In this document: positions 1-7,982 of the stretch, piece by piece
How the letters are laid out: the number at the start of each line of letters is the position of its first letter
Position numbering within the stretch: position 1 is the first letter of the stretch
NCBI GenBank assembly: GCA_005223375.1
Contig: RXOD01004504.1
Location: 1 to 21,343, forward strand
Reading direction: 5' to 3'
DNA: 21,343 nucleotides
From: Amoebophrya sp. AT5.2
Lineage: Eukaryota > Sar > Dinophyceae > Syndiniales > Amoebophryaceae
The notes under the pieces: model-generated
Told to the model about the DNA's origin: nothing
The model's database searches: none
What the model saw: the letters and a program-made list of their open reading frames with translations, nothing else
Translations under genes and position numbers: made by a program

Positions 1-953
1 TATCCCGACGGGCCGGACTCAAATCTTGACGCGACTCCAGCGAACCGCGCTCGACGACGAGCAAGAAGTCCGCCGTGTCGTTGGCCCGGAATACTACGTC
101 GTCGGGCTCGTACGGCTCCTCGGACATGACGTCGAGAATCTTCGTCATCACCTCGTCGGAGCAAGACTGGAACAGCACGGACGCGGCCTGAAGTCAAAGT
201 GGAAGCAAGTTGTCAAAATAAATCGCAAAGATAGACTTCCGTCGCATGCGTTTGCTCCTGGCTCTCGCCTTGCGAGCGATACTATCTATGTACTGCTCCT
301 TCCGAGGAATAAAAGCAAAACTACACTGAAAAGAATGGGATATCGAACACGAAGAAAGCCGGGTCTTGGATTACCAGTGCTTTCCGCAGCCTTTTTCTCT
401 GCGACTCGGATTTGGGGACGGAGACCAGCTCCGGCACCGGCTCCACGCCCTTCGCGACCGCGCGTCGCGCGCGCGAGTTTCGCCCCGCGTTCGCGCCGGG
501 TAAGTCCGCCTCGTCCAGGAGCTCTTCTTCGTCCAGGAGATCCTCCGAGCCCAGCTCGTCCAGTCCCTGGTTGATCGTGCTGCCCCCCGCATCGTCTTCG
601 GCTCCCCCGAGCCCCCCCGTTGCGGCGGTCAAGCTCGCCGCCTCCGCCGCTATTCTGTCGTCCTCGAGCCGCTTCGATTTTATCACGGCCGCGGTTTCGA
701 GCGCGGTCAGCGCGCGGCCCCCCTGCTTCAGCTTCTCCTTCAGCACAAGGTTCTCGGAAAGCAGCGCATCGTACTGGGTCGAAATCGTGTTGCGCCGCAA
801 ATTGCACCAGGCAAGGAGGTAGTTAGTGGGGTCCTGGTCCAGCTTGGCGGCAAACAACGAATCCATAACCACATCCTCTAGTAACGGATTCAGCACCTCG
901 CGCACGTACCTCTTCTTCTGATCGCTGATGTTCAGCGTCTCCAAATCATCCAT
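1..953 (-). CDS. PKA regulatory-subunit-like protein, cyclic-nucleotide-binding (5' part, cut by window edge)
   Basis: Two exons are visible: 375-953 (193 codons from ATG at 953) and 1-187, which runs off the left edge. They join in phase 0 across an intron with donor GTAATC and acceptor TTCAG. Residues about 14-50 (YVREVLNPLLEDVV ... YLLAWC) resemble the RIIa/DPY30-type dimerisation and docking helices of PKA regulatory subunits. A coiled segment and a long acidic, Ala/Gly-rich linker follow (DLLDEEELLDEADL). The spliced product then reads RKRLRKAL-AASVLFQSCSDE, MTKILDVM, YEPDDVVFRANDTADFLLVV, ERGSLE. This is the start of a cyclic-nucleotide-binding domain; the LFxxCSDE start is typical of PKA regulatory subunits. 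By family knowledge it would bind cAMP or cGMP and restrain a kinase. The phosphate-binding cassette lies outside the window, so nucleotide binding cannot be judged. No clear R-R-x-S/T inhibitor site is seen; RKRLRK sits just before the domain. Confidence 0.8.
188..374 (-). other. Intron of the PKA-R-like gene (187 nt)
   Basis: The minus strand reads CTG|GTAATC at the donor and GACTTCAG|GCC at the acceptor. Removing it joins two frames in phase 0 and restores a continuous cyclic-nucleotide-binding domain start. The reading frame otherwise ends at a stop at 321 inside the intron. No terminal inverted repeats were seen. Confidence 0.8.
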
Positions 954-1657
954 CTTCGACGTCCTCGCGCGCCCGCGCGCAGATCAGGCGAGCGCGATGT
1001 AGTTGTTTAGTTGTTGAGTCAGGATTAGGATTTTTAAAATGCAATAAGCGTAGTCGGTTTTTGCGGTATAGAAACTCACAGGGTCTTCAGGCCCAGCTGC
1101 GTAAACGTAAATGGTATGACATTAGTGTAGGGGTATAAAAACATCTTTACGCATGCAGGAAAAAGCATGAGGGTCCTGAAGGAATTTTACGTGTAGGAGT
1201 GCATGCTGTAACCAGGGTTTCAACCACACGGAATCGGAAACGAAACCGAAAACGTTTTGTTAAGCACAACGACGACGGAGACAGTTCTCTTCAAGCCGAC
1301 TTCCTAAGTGCAGACGAACCGATGACCACGAGAAACCGAGCCATTGCGTACGAAAACGGATTTGCAGAAGTCAGATATACACGAGAGGAGGAAACTCAGA
1401 TGGTCCACCGAAGACAAGAGCACTTCTAAACTCCATAGTCCATACGCACCGACGTGTGCTATGACTTCAGAGCGAGTTCGAGCCACTTTTTTTTTTTGCT
1501 TCTGTTTCGATGAGTTTCAGGTTTCCAAAGGAGATTTATTGTACAGATGGGTGGGCCACTTGGAAATCACGATGAATCGATCCATTCAGCCCGTCGATTT
1601 CGTTTTCCCACATGCGTGCACTTACTATGAAAGATGCAGCAGCGAAAGGCATGGCGA
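954..1657. other. Intergenic region, no gene seen
   Basis: This is the upstream region of the PKA-R-like gene and the downstream region of the small membrane protein. It is visibly less GC-rich than the flanking exons. It holds an 11-base T run at 1487-1497 and an AATAAA-like hexamer on the minus strand near 1540 that could serve the 3' end of the small gene. Open frames on either strand are short and show no recognisable protein. Confidence 0.5.
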
Positions 1658-1831
1658 TCACTCCACCAGCGAGAGCGACCCCGGTGGACCAGAGCGCCGC
1701 GCGCGTTCCTCCTCCTCCTGCTTTTCAACGCGGTGACCTAGCTGAGCCATCACAAAACCGATCGCCAGGCTCCATACGCAGAACACCACCGTCGCGAAAG
1801 TCAGGTTCTCCACAAGCTGCTCGCGCCACAT
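1658..1831 (-). CDS. Possible small single-pass membrane protein (57 aa)
   Basis: Starting at ATG 1831 the frame encodes a 57-residue protein. It has a hydrophobic segment at residues about 10-30 (LTFATVVFCVWSLAIGFVMA) followed by a charged stretch, VEKQEEEERARR. This is a plausible membrane anchor with a cytoplasmic or matrix tail. The frame is open further upstream to 2227, but the extra sequence is low-complexity and Cys/Phe-rich and has no ATG that I would prefer. I do not recognise a family. A second hydrophobic segment (ALWSTGVALAGGVIAMPFAA) follows at once in another frame and ends at a perfect GTAAGT donor, so the gene may really be spliced or frameshifted and longer than drawn. The coding call rests only on composition and the membrane-like pattern. 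Confidence 0.4.
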   Translation of the reverse strand: MWREQLVENLTFATVVFCVWSLAIGFVMAQLGHRVEKQEEEERARRSGPPGSLSLVE

Positions 1832-2486
1832 AATTCTTCGACGACGACGGCTAATTCGCGTACTTATTCTTGTTCCCTTTATTCCCCCTAGGTGGTATCT
1901 GTCCCCTTGCAAGTAGGTCCGGGTAGTCACGAGCACGAAGAAAGAGAAAACAAACCCCGTAAAAGAGATACAAACCCCGTAGAAGAGAGAGCTAATCTTC
2001 AGAGCCAAAAACATAAGACGGCCGATCGCACGAGGACTGCGGTTTGTCAATAGGATGAAACGCCACGCAGCATTCAAATCAAAAATCGGGATGCAGAAAC
2101 CTGAACAAGCGAGTGACAGTCCGAACGAGACGCAGGATGATTCGCGACAGCGCTGGCGCAGCCCACAATAGGTGACCAAGTTGAAATGAATTCTTTGTAC
2201 AACAGTCGTTCCATCACGCCTTCGCACCTAGCCTCAGCCGATACATAGAAGTCCAAGTCCAATTGTTCATATTATTCTTCACGGATTTCTCCAAAACACT
2301 GTGGTGTCAACTTTCTTAGGTATGCCGTGAACGGTTGTTCACCGGTTACTTTACGTGTCAGTCTATATTCCTTCGTGCAATAAAACGGAAATCCTCCACA
2401 AATCTGGGCGGTCCTCATCACTACAAAAATCAACAACAGCTTCACTATCTATGCATGGATCCATCACAATTACTTATCATCACTTG
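1832..2486. other. Intergenic region with a short tandem repeat
   Basis: No convincing gene is seen. An open minus-strand stretch at about 2100-2262 (translating to MERLLYKEFISTW and onward, with a possible CAG|GTTTCT donor) could be a small 5' exon of the downstream membrane protein, but nothing else supports it. A 20-bp unit is repeated twice at 1951-1990. Confidence 0.4.
1951..1990. repeat. Imperfect 20-bp tandem repeat, two copies
   Basis: The unit caaaccccgtaaaagagata at 1951-1970 is followed directly by caaaccccgtagaagagaga at 1971-1990. The first ten bases are identical and two of the last ten differ. It is noncoding on the present annotation. Confidence 0.8.
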
Positions 2487-4124
2487 TTACATCGCAGTGC
2501 TCGGCGTTCCCACGACGTGCGCCCCTCCCCCTCTCGGCGTGGCCCCCATATCCTCCAGCAACGTCAGAGTTCGCACCCCTCCACCGCTTTTGGGTGAGTG
2601 CATCTTTTCCGCCGCCCGCTGCAGCAGTAGGTTCTTTCGTTCTTCGGCGTAGATTTGCCGCGCGGTCTCCCGGAACGGATTCTTCCTCAAGGTCCCGCCG
2701 CCTCCGACCGGACTCAAGCAGCCGGCGAGAAACGGCGCGGTACCTCCCGCTTTCCACGCGCACGCGGCAGCGGAGTCCGCATTAACGTCCTGTGCCCTGG
2801 CGATCTCATTTCCGCGGGCGGTCAGTTTTCCCATCTGTAGCTGGAACTCCAGCTCGTTAAACTCGTACGTAGTCCGCGGCCGCGCGGTCAGAGCACCTGC
2901 GGTTCTCTCAATAATTTCGATTATTCGATATAAAAAAATACAAACCTGATTCAAACTCGCTCTACTTTTCGGTACCCTTATGCAGCAGTTCGATGGGTTT
3001 CCGTTTCGCGGCTTCGTACTTCGCCACGATCCGCAGCTGCTTGGCTAGGAACTCCTTCGTCCTTCGGTGGTTAAGATTTTCCTTCTCCAGTTTCTGATTC
3101 AACTCCGTGGCGAGCCGCTCCGCCACCGCTGTCATGTCGCGCATCTTCCGCACCAGCGTCGCCTTCACCTCCGCCCCCGACGGCGACGCCGGGCTTCTCT
3201 TCACGCTTATTCCCCCCGCCGAGACGTCTTCATACAACTGCTCGGTACCCGATACACCTGCTCTTGCTCCCAGATCATTTTCAGTGTCCCACTCGTGGTC
3301 CTCCCGATGTGTTACGCCCGCAATGTAGGAGTTATCGCCGTCGCCGCGGTACGAGTTACTCAGATCCGTGATGTAGTCGTGGGCAGCCTCCTGCGCAACC
3401 TGACGCTCCTTCTCGATCTCGTCTTCTGCGTTTATTTCTTCGCCCTGGTCGCCGATCTCGACGGCCAGCCGCCGCAGGGCGCCGAGCTGGTCATCGAAGT
3501 ACGGAGAACGTCGCTGAATAAACTACGAGGTTCACATAATAACGTAGTGGTGGTGATTTTTGATCTCATTCAAACATTTGCTTCAAATTTCTACCTGTGC
3601 CTCAATCTCCTCCCCGAGATCCGCTTTGAAGACTGCGAAAGCCTCCTGCGTTTGGATGAGGTTGGAGCCGGTCCGGGCCAGTGCCTCTAATGCCTCCGCT
3701 AGTCTGGATTCAAGCCCGACAACGTCCCCCGTTTTTTCGGTTACCGCCAGCTCGAGATTTTCTTTTTCCCGCGCGAGCCGCTCGGCCAGCTCGGTTTGCT
3801 CGCGGAGCTGCAGGAAAGTTTTTCGAGAGAAGTGTTGAACATCAGAAGAACAACGAACGCATCCTAAAATTCAAAAACTCAGACGCACACCTGTTCCTCC
3901 ACCTTCGCCTTTTCGGATTCCAACCTTTTCTGCTCGTCCCTGTGTTTCTCGGCGCTCTGCGTCACGTCGGCGCTCTGGGTCACGGAACGCCGTTTTTGCT
4001 CGTTCAGCAGTCGTTTCGTCTCCGCGTGCGCCTCCTGCTCGGCATGCAGCTTCTCACGCGACGTCGCGTGATACCGCCGCTCCGCAGCCAGCTCCTCCTG
4101 GACATCCTTCAGCTTCGGTGCCAT
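2487..4124 (-). CDS. Four-exon coiled-coil protein of unknown function (464 aa)
   Basis: The exons are 3891-4124, 3595-3807, 2976-3513 and 2487-2896; together they give 1395 nt, or 464 codons plus TAA. The start is ATG at 4124 (MAPKLKDVQEEL). Exons 1 and 2 are almost pure Glu/Lys/Ala/Leu heptad-like coiled coil (LHAEQEAHAETKRLLNEQ; LREQTELAERLAREKENLEL). Exon 3 begins RRSPYFDDQLGALRRLAVEI, has an acidic middle, and then a second coiled coil (MRDMTAVAERLATELNQKL). Exon 4 carries TTYEFNELEFQLQMGKLTAR and a Gly/Pro-rich tail. A structural or scaffold protein is likely. LGALRRLAVEIGDQGEEIN looks slightly like a Qbc-SNARE helix, but the zero-layer context is missing and I do not call it one. The exon 3/4 junction is the least certain: without splicing the frame stops at 2962. 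Confidence 0.75.
2897..2975 (-). other. Intron 3 of the coiled-coil gene (79 nt)
   Basis: Donor CATAAGG|GTACCG and acceptor AACCGCAG|GTGCTC join in phase 1 and rebuild a GGT codon. Without splicing, translation ends at the TAG at 2962. The length closely matches the two other introns of this gene. Confidence 0.6.
3514..3594 (-). other. Intron 2 of the coiled-coil gene (81 nt)
   Basis: Donor GCACAG|GTAGAA and acceptor TTTATTCAG|CGACG join in phase 0 and carry the open frame from exon 2 into exon 3. Confidence 0.8.
3808..3890 (-). other. Intron 1 of the coiled-coil gene (83 nt)
   Basis: Donor GAACAG|GTGTGC and acceptor CTTTCCTGCAG|CTCCGC join in phase 0. The coiled coil continues across the junction (KVEEQ to LREQTELAERL). 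Confidence 0.85.
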
Positions 4125-4504
4125 CGTAGCTTGCTGAAGGAACTCACTGTAAGGGAAGCCGGCAAGGCCGCTTCTTCGAGATTTTGGTTCGGGGGTACTA
4201 CAGGTGCACCGCGTGCCCCCCTAAAAAGGCTAAACTGCGTCGACAGTATCTGTCTGTATCAACTCTCTCTGCGCGCCGGCAAGGGCAACGTGACAGACTA
4301 TACTACTTTCTTTTTTATTTTTTTGAACCCGTTCACATCCGGGGTGTCTATCTCTCCTTTTCTTTTTAGGAGTGTTGAGAAACCAATCGCAAACACTCCC
4401 GCGATCGATATATACGGCGTCATCGGCGAAAATCAACAAAGTTATCGTTTCCGGCTTCATCATGCGTAGATTTTGATTTTCCACTTTTCTCCAGCGCCTG
4501 TGCC
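4125..4504. other. Intergenic region, nothing seen
   Basis: This gap lies between the TMEM18-like stop and the coiled-coil start. It holds a T-rich stretch near 4306-4325 on the plus strand and only shadow frames. Confidence 0.5.
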
Positions 4505-5158
4505 TCAATCCACCTTCTTGGAAGCAAATATCTCCGCTTTCCCACTCTTGTCGGCGATCATGTCGTCACCGTCTCTTGCACCATCAGTTTCACGACTACT
4601 TCTACAGTTTGTAGCTAGTTCTACTTCACACTTTTCCACTTTATGTCGCCTTCCACCAGCACCGCCGCCCGCTCTTCTTCTCGCCAGTTGTCGCCGCTTC
4701 ACGTCTGCCGCCAGTTCGAACACCCGAAACACGATCTTGATCAGAATGAAAACCTGGATCACGGCTAGAGGGAAGCCGACGAGCATCACCGCGAAGAACC
4801 CGTCTTCGTCGAAGTATTGCGCGCTCATACCCAGCCGCCGCCAGTTTGCGTTCAAGTAGGGGTTGATGTACAGGGGTAGCGCGAGGTTCATCACTGCTAG
4901 ATTCGCGGCGAACAACGCGAAGTAGACTTTCACCTGCTCGAAGCGGAGCAGCAGAAGTAGAAGGAGGTACTGGAGCCAGAGACTGAGCACCGCGAAGATC
5001 CACCACCCGTCGTTGCGCCAGTCCACAGACGCTGCGAAGCTGTCGAAATCCCGCCGGAGGGTCGCGAAAGCGGACGAAAAGGAAGCCGAATGCAGCGAGT
5101 TTTCACCGGCCTGCAGCTGCAGCCAGGCGTCGTCGAAGAAAGAGGAAGAGGCGTTCAT
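4505..5158 (-). CDS. TMEM18-family inner nuclear membrane protein (217 aa)
   Basis: This is a single exon from ATG at 5158. The core matches the TMEM18 pattern: a DW motif before the first membrane helix (VDWRNDGWWIFAVL), a Leu-rich helix, a second helix ending LALPLYINPYLNANWRRL, the hallmark QYFDEDGFFAVMLVGFPLAV, and a last helix (VIQVFILIKIVFRVF). A Lys/Arg-rich segment (VKRRQLARRR) follows directly, as in the animal protein where the basic tail is linked to nuclear localisation and DNA binding. The protein is longer than the usual 140-180 residues because of a Ser-rich N-terminus and a charged tail of about 55 residues. By family knowledge it is a three-helix nuclear-envelope protein whose molecular role is poorly defined. 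The promoter is not recognisable. Confidence 0.85.
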   Translation of the reverse strand: MNASSSFFDDAWLQLQAGENSLHSASFSSAFATLRRDFDSFAASVDWRNDGWWIFAVLSLWLQYLLLLLLLRFEQVKVYFALFAANLAVMNLALPLYINPYLNANWRRLGMSAQYFDEDGFFAVMLVGFPLAVIQVFILIKIVFRVFELAADVKRRQLARRRAGGGAGGRRHKVEKCEVELATNCRSSRETDGARDGDDMIADKSGKAEIFASKKVD

Positions 5159-6016
5159 ACGCTTTTTGGGAAATGGTGGTCGTCGACGGAAATCTAGTTA
5201 ATCGATCCTGCACTTTACGTATGTCGGAGTGTTCCTGTTCTAAGCAGGTTAGGAAAACAAGCAATGCATCATTTTTAGTCTGACGAGTTCCGCACGATCA
5301 CGAGGGAAAAACACAGAATTCGGAGGAACTCGATGGAGCACAGAACCGCGGCTCAGACTGCGAAGCTGTCATCGCGAAGCCGCTTACGGCGAACAACTTT
5401 AAAAGGTTTTCGTACGCAAAACCTGTGGGCACAAAAGCGAAACTCAGCTCAGTGCATTCAGGGTTGTGACAGATGAACGCGGTTAAACTTATAAACTTGA
5501 ACTTCTGATATTGATAAGATACGTGTTCCGATGAATGCATGTAGTGTACGCGCAGCAAGCCGAGACATTCTACACTCGAGTGCTCTACTGGAACTGCACT
5601 GCTCTCTGTGTCACTTTCTCAGATAGCCTGTCTTATGCTCTTCAAGGACAGCGGCCTTGGGAACGAATATTTTCTGATGTGGCACTAGCGGTAGCAAACA
5701 ACAAAGAATTACACATGAAAAGCGGCGAAAATGCAAAATTCGTTGGGTACCTCGTCTGAATGAAGAAGTTTGCCGTAACTTCTAACCAGAGACAAAATCG
5801 CTTCTAGGAGGCGGGGCAAGCATTCATGTGAAAATCATAATCGTAATCCCCTACTTCGGTACAAGTCAACGGAACGTCGCTATCGATTTCGACGTGCAGG
5901 GCGGCTACACATTTTCAAACAATACGTGGAAGCGCACAACCGCGACTACTTACTTTCTTACTTTCTTGCTCACAGAGTTGGGTCAGTACGTTCCTTCTCG
6001 CGCTTGTCCGGCGAGG
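5159..6016. other. Intergenic region, no gene seen
   Basis: This 858-nt gap is less GC-rich than the genes beside it. Open frames of 70-170 codons exist on both strands, but their translations have no membrane, motif or compositional signal. A small perfect stem-loop lies at 5404-5424. Confidence 0.5.
5404..5424. repeat. Small inverted repeat (7-bp stem, 7-nt loop)
   Basis: AGGTTTT at 5404-5410 and AAAACCT at 5418-5424 form a perfect 7-bp stem around CGTACGC. It sits in the intergenic gap upstream of the TMEM18-like gene. No function is assigned. Confidence 0.5.
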
Positions 6017-7228
6017 TCACGATCCCTTGATGGTGCTCCCCCCACCGCTATTGCAGCCGCACCCTCCGCACGCGCCCATCAGCCTCCACACTGGTCCTCC
6101 CACCACACTCTGACACGCCACGCCGTTCACGGATCCAAGCAGCCACATTCCTACACCCCATCCGAACGCACCGCAGCACTGCGTCACGGCGAGACCAAAA
6201 GCCAGCATCGAGGTCGTCAGCGCCACCAGGTCCCCCTTCTGGTCGTTGGTCGCGACCGTGTGTGCGAGGATCCAGAGCGACGTGTAGAAAATCAAACTGT
6301 ACAGGATTCGCTCGGAGAAGGTTGCGCAGAAGGTTGAGGAGCTCATCCTGGTTGTACTACTTTTCCCCACGCAAAGATCTGCGCCCTCCGCGTGAACGCC
6401 CGCGTCGTTCTCCAGCGACTCAGCACCGTCCGCTTCCTCGACCCCCGATCGCGCCGCATAGTCTTCCAGACCAAGCACCTTCTGGCCGTCCCGCTTCCAC
6501 AGTCCTGCCTTCATCAGTCGCGACTTTTCCTGGATGTTTTTCTCGTTTTCGTCCAAACTGCTGCACAGCTCGCTCGACAACGCCTCCTCCAGCTCGGCGA
6601 CGGACTTCGCGATTTGCTCCGCAATCTGCTCCGACGAACTGAAATCAGAGGAGTCGGAGACGGAGTCGTTGTTTTCATCATCCGCTCCCTTGATGTCTTC
6701 GCCATCTTCGAGGTGGCCCTCGTATTTCTTCAGCAGCGAGGCCGAGCGGTCGATCAGACGGTCGACGTCCGCGTCCACCGTGGAGTAGCTCCCTTCCGCT
6801 GCTTCATCCTCGTCGCCTCCTTCCACAGCAACAGCAGTCTCCTCAACCACCGCCTCAGCAGCCGCACTCGATTCGCGGGGTTCTTCTTCTTTCAGCAGTC
6901 CTCCACTAGCAGCGTCCGCGACTTCTTCGTCCTTCGGATCAGTTTTCGGATCTTCGTGCGCTTCCGTTTGGTCCTCCTCCGTCTCTTTGGCCTTCAGAGT
7001 AGCGGTCGTGGATGCGGAAACGTCGGTCGTGGAACCGCCATCCGTGTTCTTCGAGGGGTGGTCCGGTTTCTTGTTCGCTTCTTCAACAACCACGGTCGCG
7101 GTCGCAGGCGCATTTTTCGTCGGCTGCTCCTCCACCTTCTCCTGCTTGGGAGAAGCTTCCGCGTTTATGGTGGCAGCGGCCTTCTTCTTAGCCGCGCGGG
7201 CGGCAGACGAAGGAATGCAACACTTCAT
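6017..7228 (-). CDS. Acidic low-complexity protein with C-terminal membrane hairpin (403 aa)
   Basis: The chosen start is ATG 7228 (MKCCIPSSAARAAKKK). Residues 1-150 are Lys/Glu/Ala/Thr-rich and probably disordered. Residues about 150-300 are strongly acidic and Ser-rich with some helical character (IAEQIAKSVAELEEALSS). Near the C-terminus come two or three hydrophobic helices (ILYSLIFYTSLWILAHTVA, then LVALTTSMLAFGLAV and WGVGMWLLGSVNGVA). The end is a Gly/Cys-rich tail, GACGGCGCN. I do not recognise a family. Upstream of the ATG the frame stays open to about 7432 without another ATG and encodes a membrane-like SAFYIAAATCVVIAYWYF followed by SRTPRAPLQPT. The true protein may therefore begin in an unrecognised upstream exon and carry an N-terminal signal anchor. 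Confidence 0.65.
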   Translation of the reverse strand: MKCCIPSSAARAAKKKAAATINAEASPKQEKVEEQPTKNAPATATVVVEEANKKPDHPSKNTDGGSTTDVSASTTATLKAKETEEDQTEAHEDPKTDPKDEEVADAASGGLLKEEEPRESSAAAEAVVEETAVAVEGGDEDEAAEGSYSTVDADVDRLIDRSASLLKKYEGHLEDGEDIKGADDENNDSVSDSSDFSSSEQIAEQIAKSVAELEEALSSELCSSLDENEKNIQEKSRLMKAGLWKRDGQKVLGLEDYAARSGVEEADGAESLENDAGVHAEGADLCVGKSSTTRMSSSTFCATFSERILYSLIFYTSLWILAHTVATNDQKGDLVALTTSMLAFGLAVTQCCGAFGWGVGMWLLGSVNGVACQSVVGGPVWRLMGACGGCGCNSGGGSTIKGS

Positions 7229-7982
7229 GGTCGGTTGCAGAGGGGCTCGCGGCGTTCTGGAAAAGTACCAGTACGCAATCACTACGCAAGTTGCAGCAGC
7301 GATGTAGAATGCGGACTTTCCTTTTTGTGAGCAGCGGTGCGGTAAAGTTGACTCCTTATACGTGAAGGGTAGAAGTTGATGTTTGTGAATGTCAATTTCT
7401 AAGTGGCGCTTTGTGATTTGATGTGAAGTCTTTTAATGCCGAATGAAAAGTTACGAGTGTTTGAGCCGACGAGGGGTGAGCCTCACTCTGATCCAGGACC
7501 AGGCCGGACTGCGGGTTTTAGGTTTATATTCGAAATTGGCTTCGCGTTCGGCTTCATCGAACGAACAAGTGATAGGCACGGCCGCGCGCTGCGGCGCAAA
7601 AGAGTACTATACGGATGGATACCACAGCCGGCGCCCGACGGAAGCAAATAAGACGCCACGGAAAAGATGGAAGGAGGCAGACCCACGACGCGACGGAAAA
7701 TCGACATGAAAGAGCCACCTCCGTTGCAAGCACGGAGTTGTATGTGACCTGAGACTGCGGTCCACGTTGTACACACTTACTTTTTAAGTAAGTACGTTCC
7801 GCAAACAAATACAAATGCCAGCAAGAAATAAATCGACTGAGTGAACGGAAAGCTTCAATCAATGCGATTTTTTGCTCCACGAACGAGACACACCTCCAGT
7901 GCCTATCACGCAGTCCGCGAACGAAGAATTCTCCCACTTCTACCTTGCATTTCTTGCCGTGCAAGAATTCTTCGAGGCCTTT
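7229..7982. other. Inter-gene region, possibly with a missed 5' exon
   Basis: The part from 7229 to about 7430 is open in the frame of the acidic membrane protein and contains a hydrophobic stretch, but no ATG. From 7483 to 7982 several overlapping minus-strand frames occur, none convincing. Confidence 0.4.

Noticed and set aside
1199..1736. Plus-strand open frames of 76 and 130 codons
   Set aside because: They lie in low-GC intergenic sequence, have no motif or composition typical of the neighbouring proteins, and the second overlaps the small membrane protein in antisense.
2962..3237. Stand-alone 91-codon minus-strand gene
   Set aside because: It is part of exon 3 of the coiled-coil gene; the frame continues upstream to a clear acceptor at 3514.
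3450..3513. SNARE helix in the coiled-coil protein
   Set aside because: LGALRRLAVEIGDQGEEIN resembles a Qbc-SNARE start, but the heptads and zero-layer Gln are not maintained afterwards and there is no membrane anchor or linker.
6392..7330. Long plus-strand open frame (312 codons)
   Set aside because: It is antisense to the acidic membrane protein. Its translation is Arg/Val/Leu/Phe-rich mirror sequence, while the minus strand shows coherent acidic and membrane regions.
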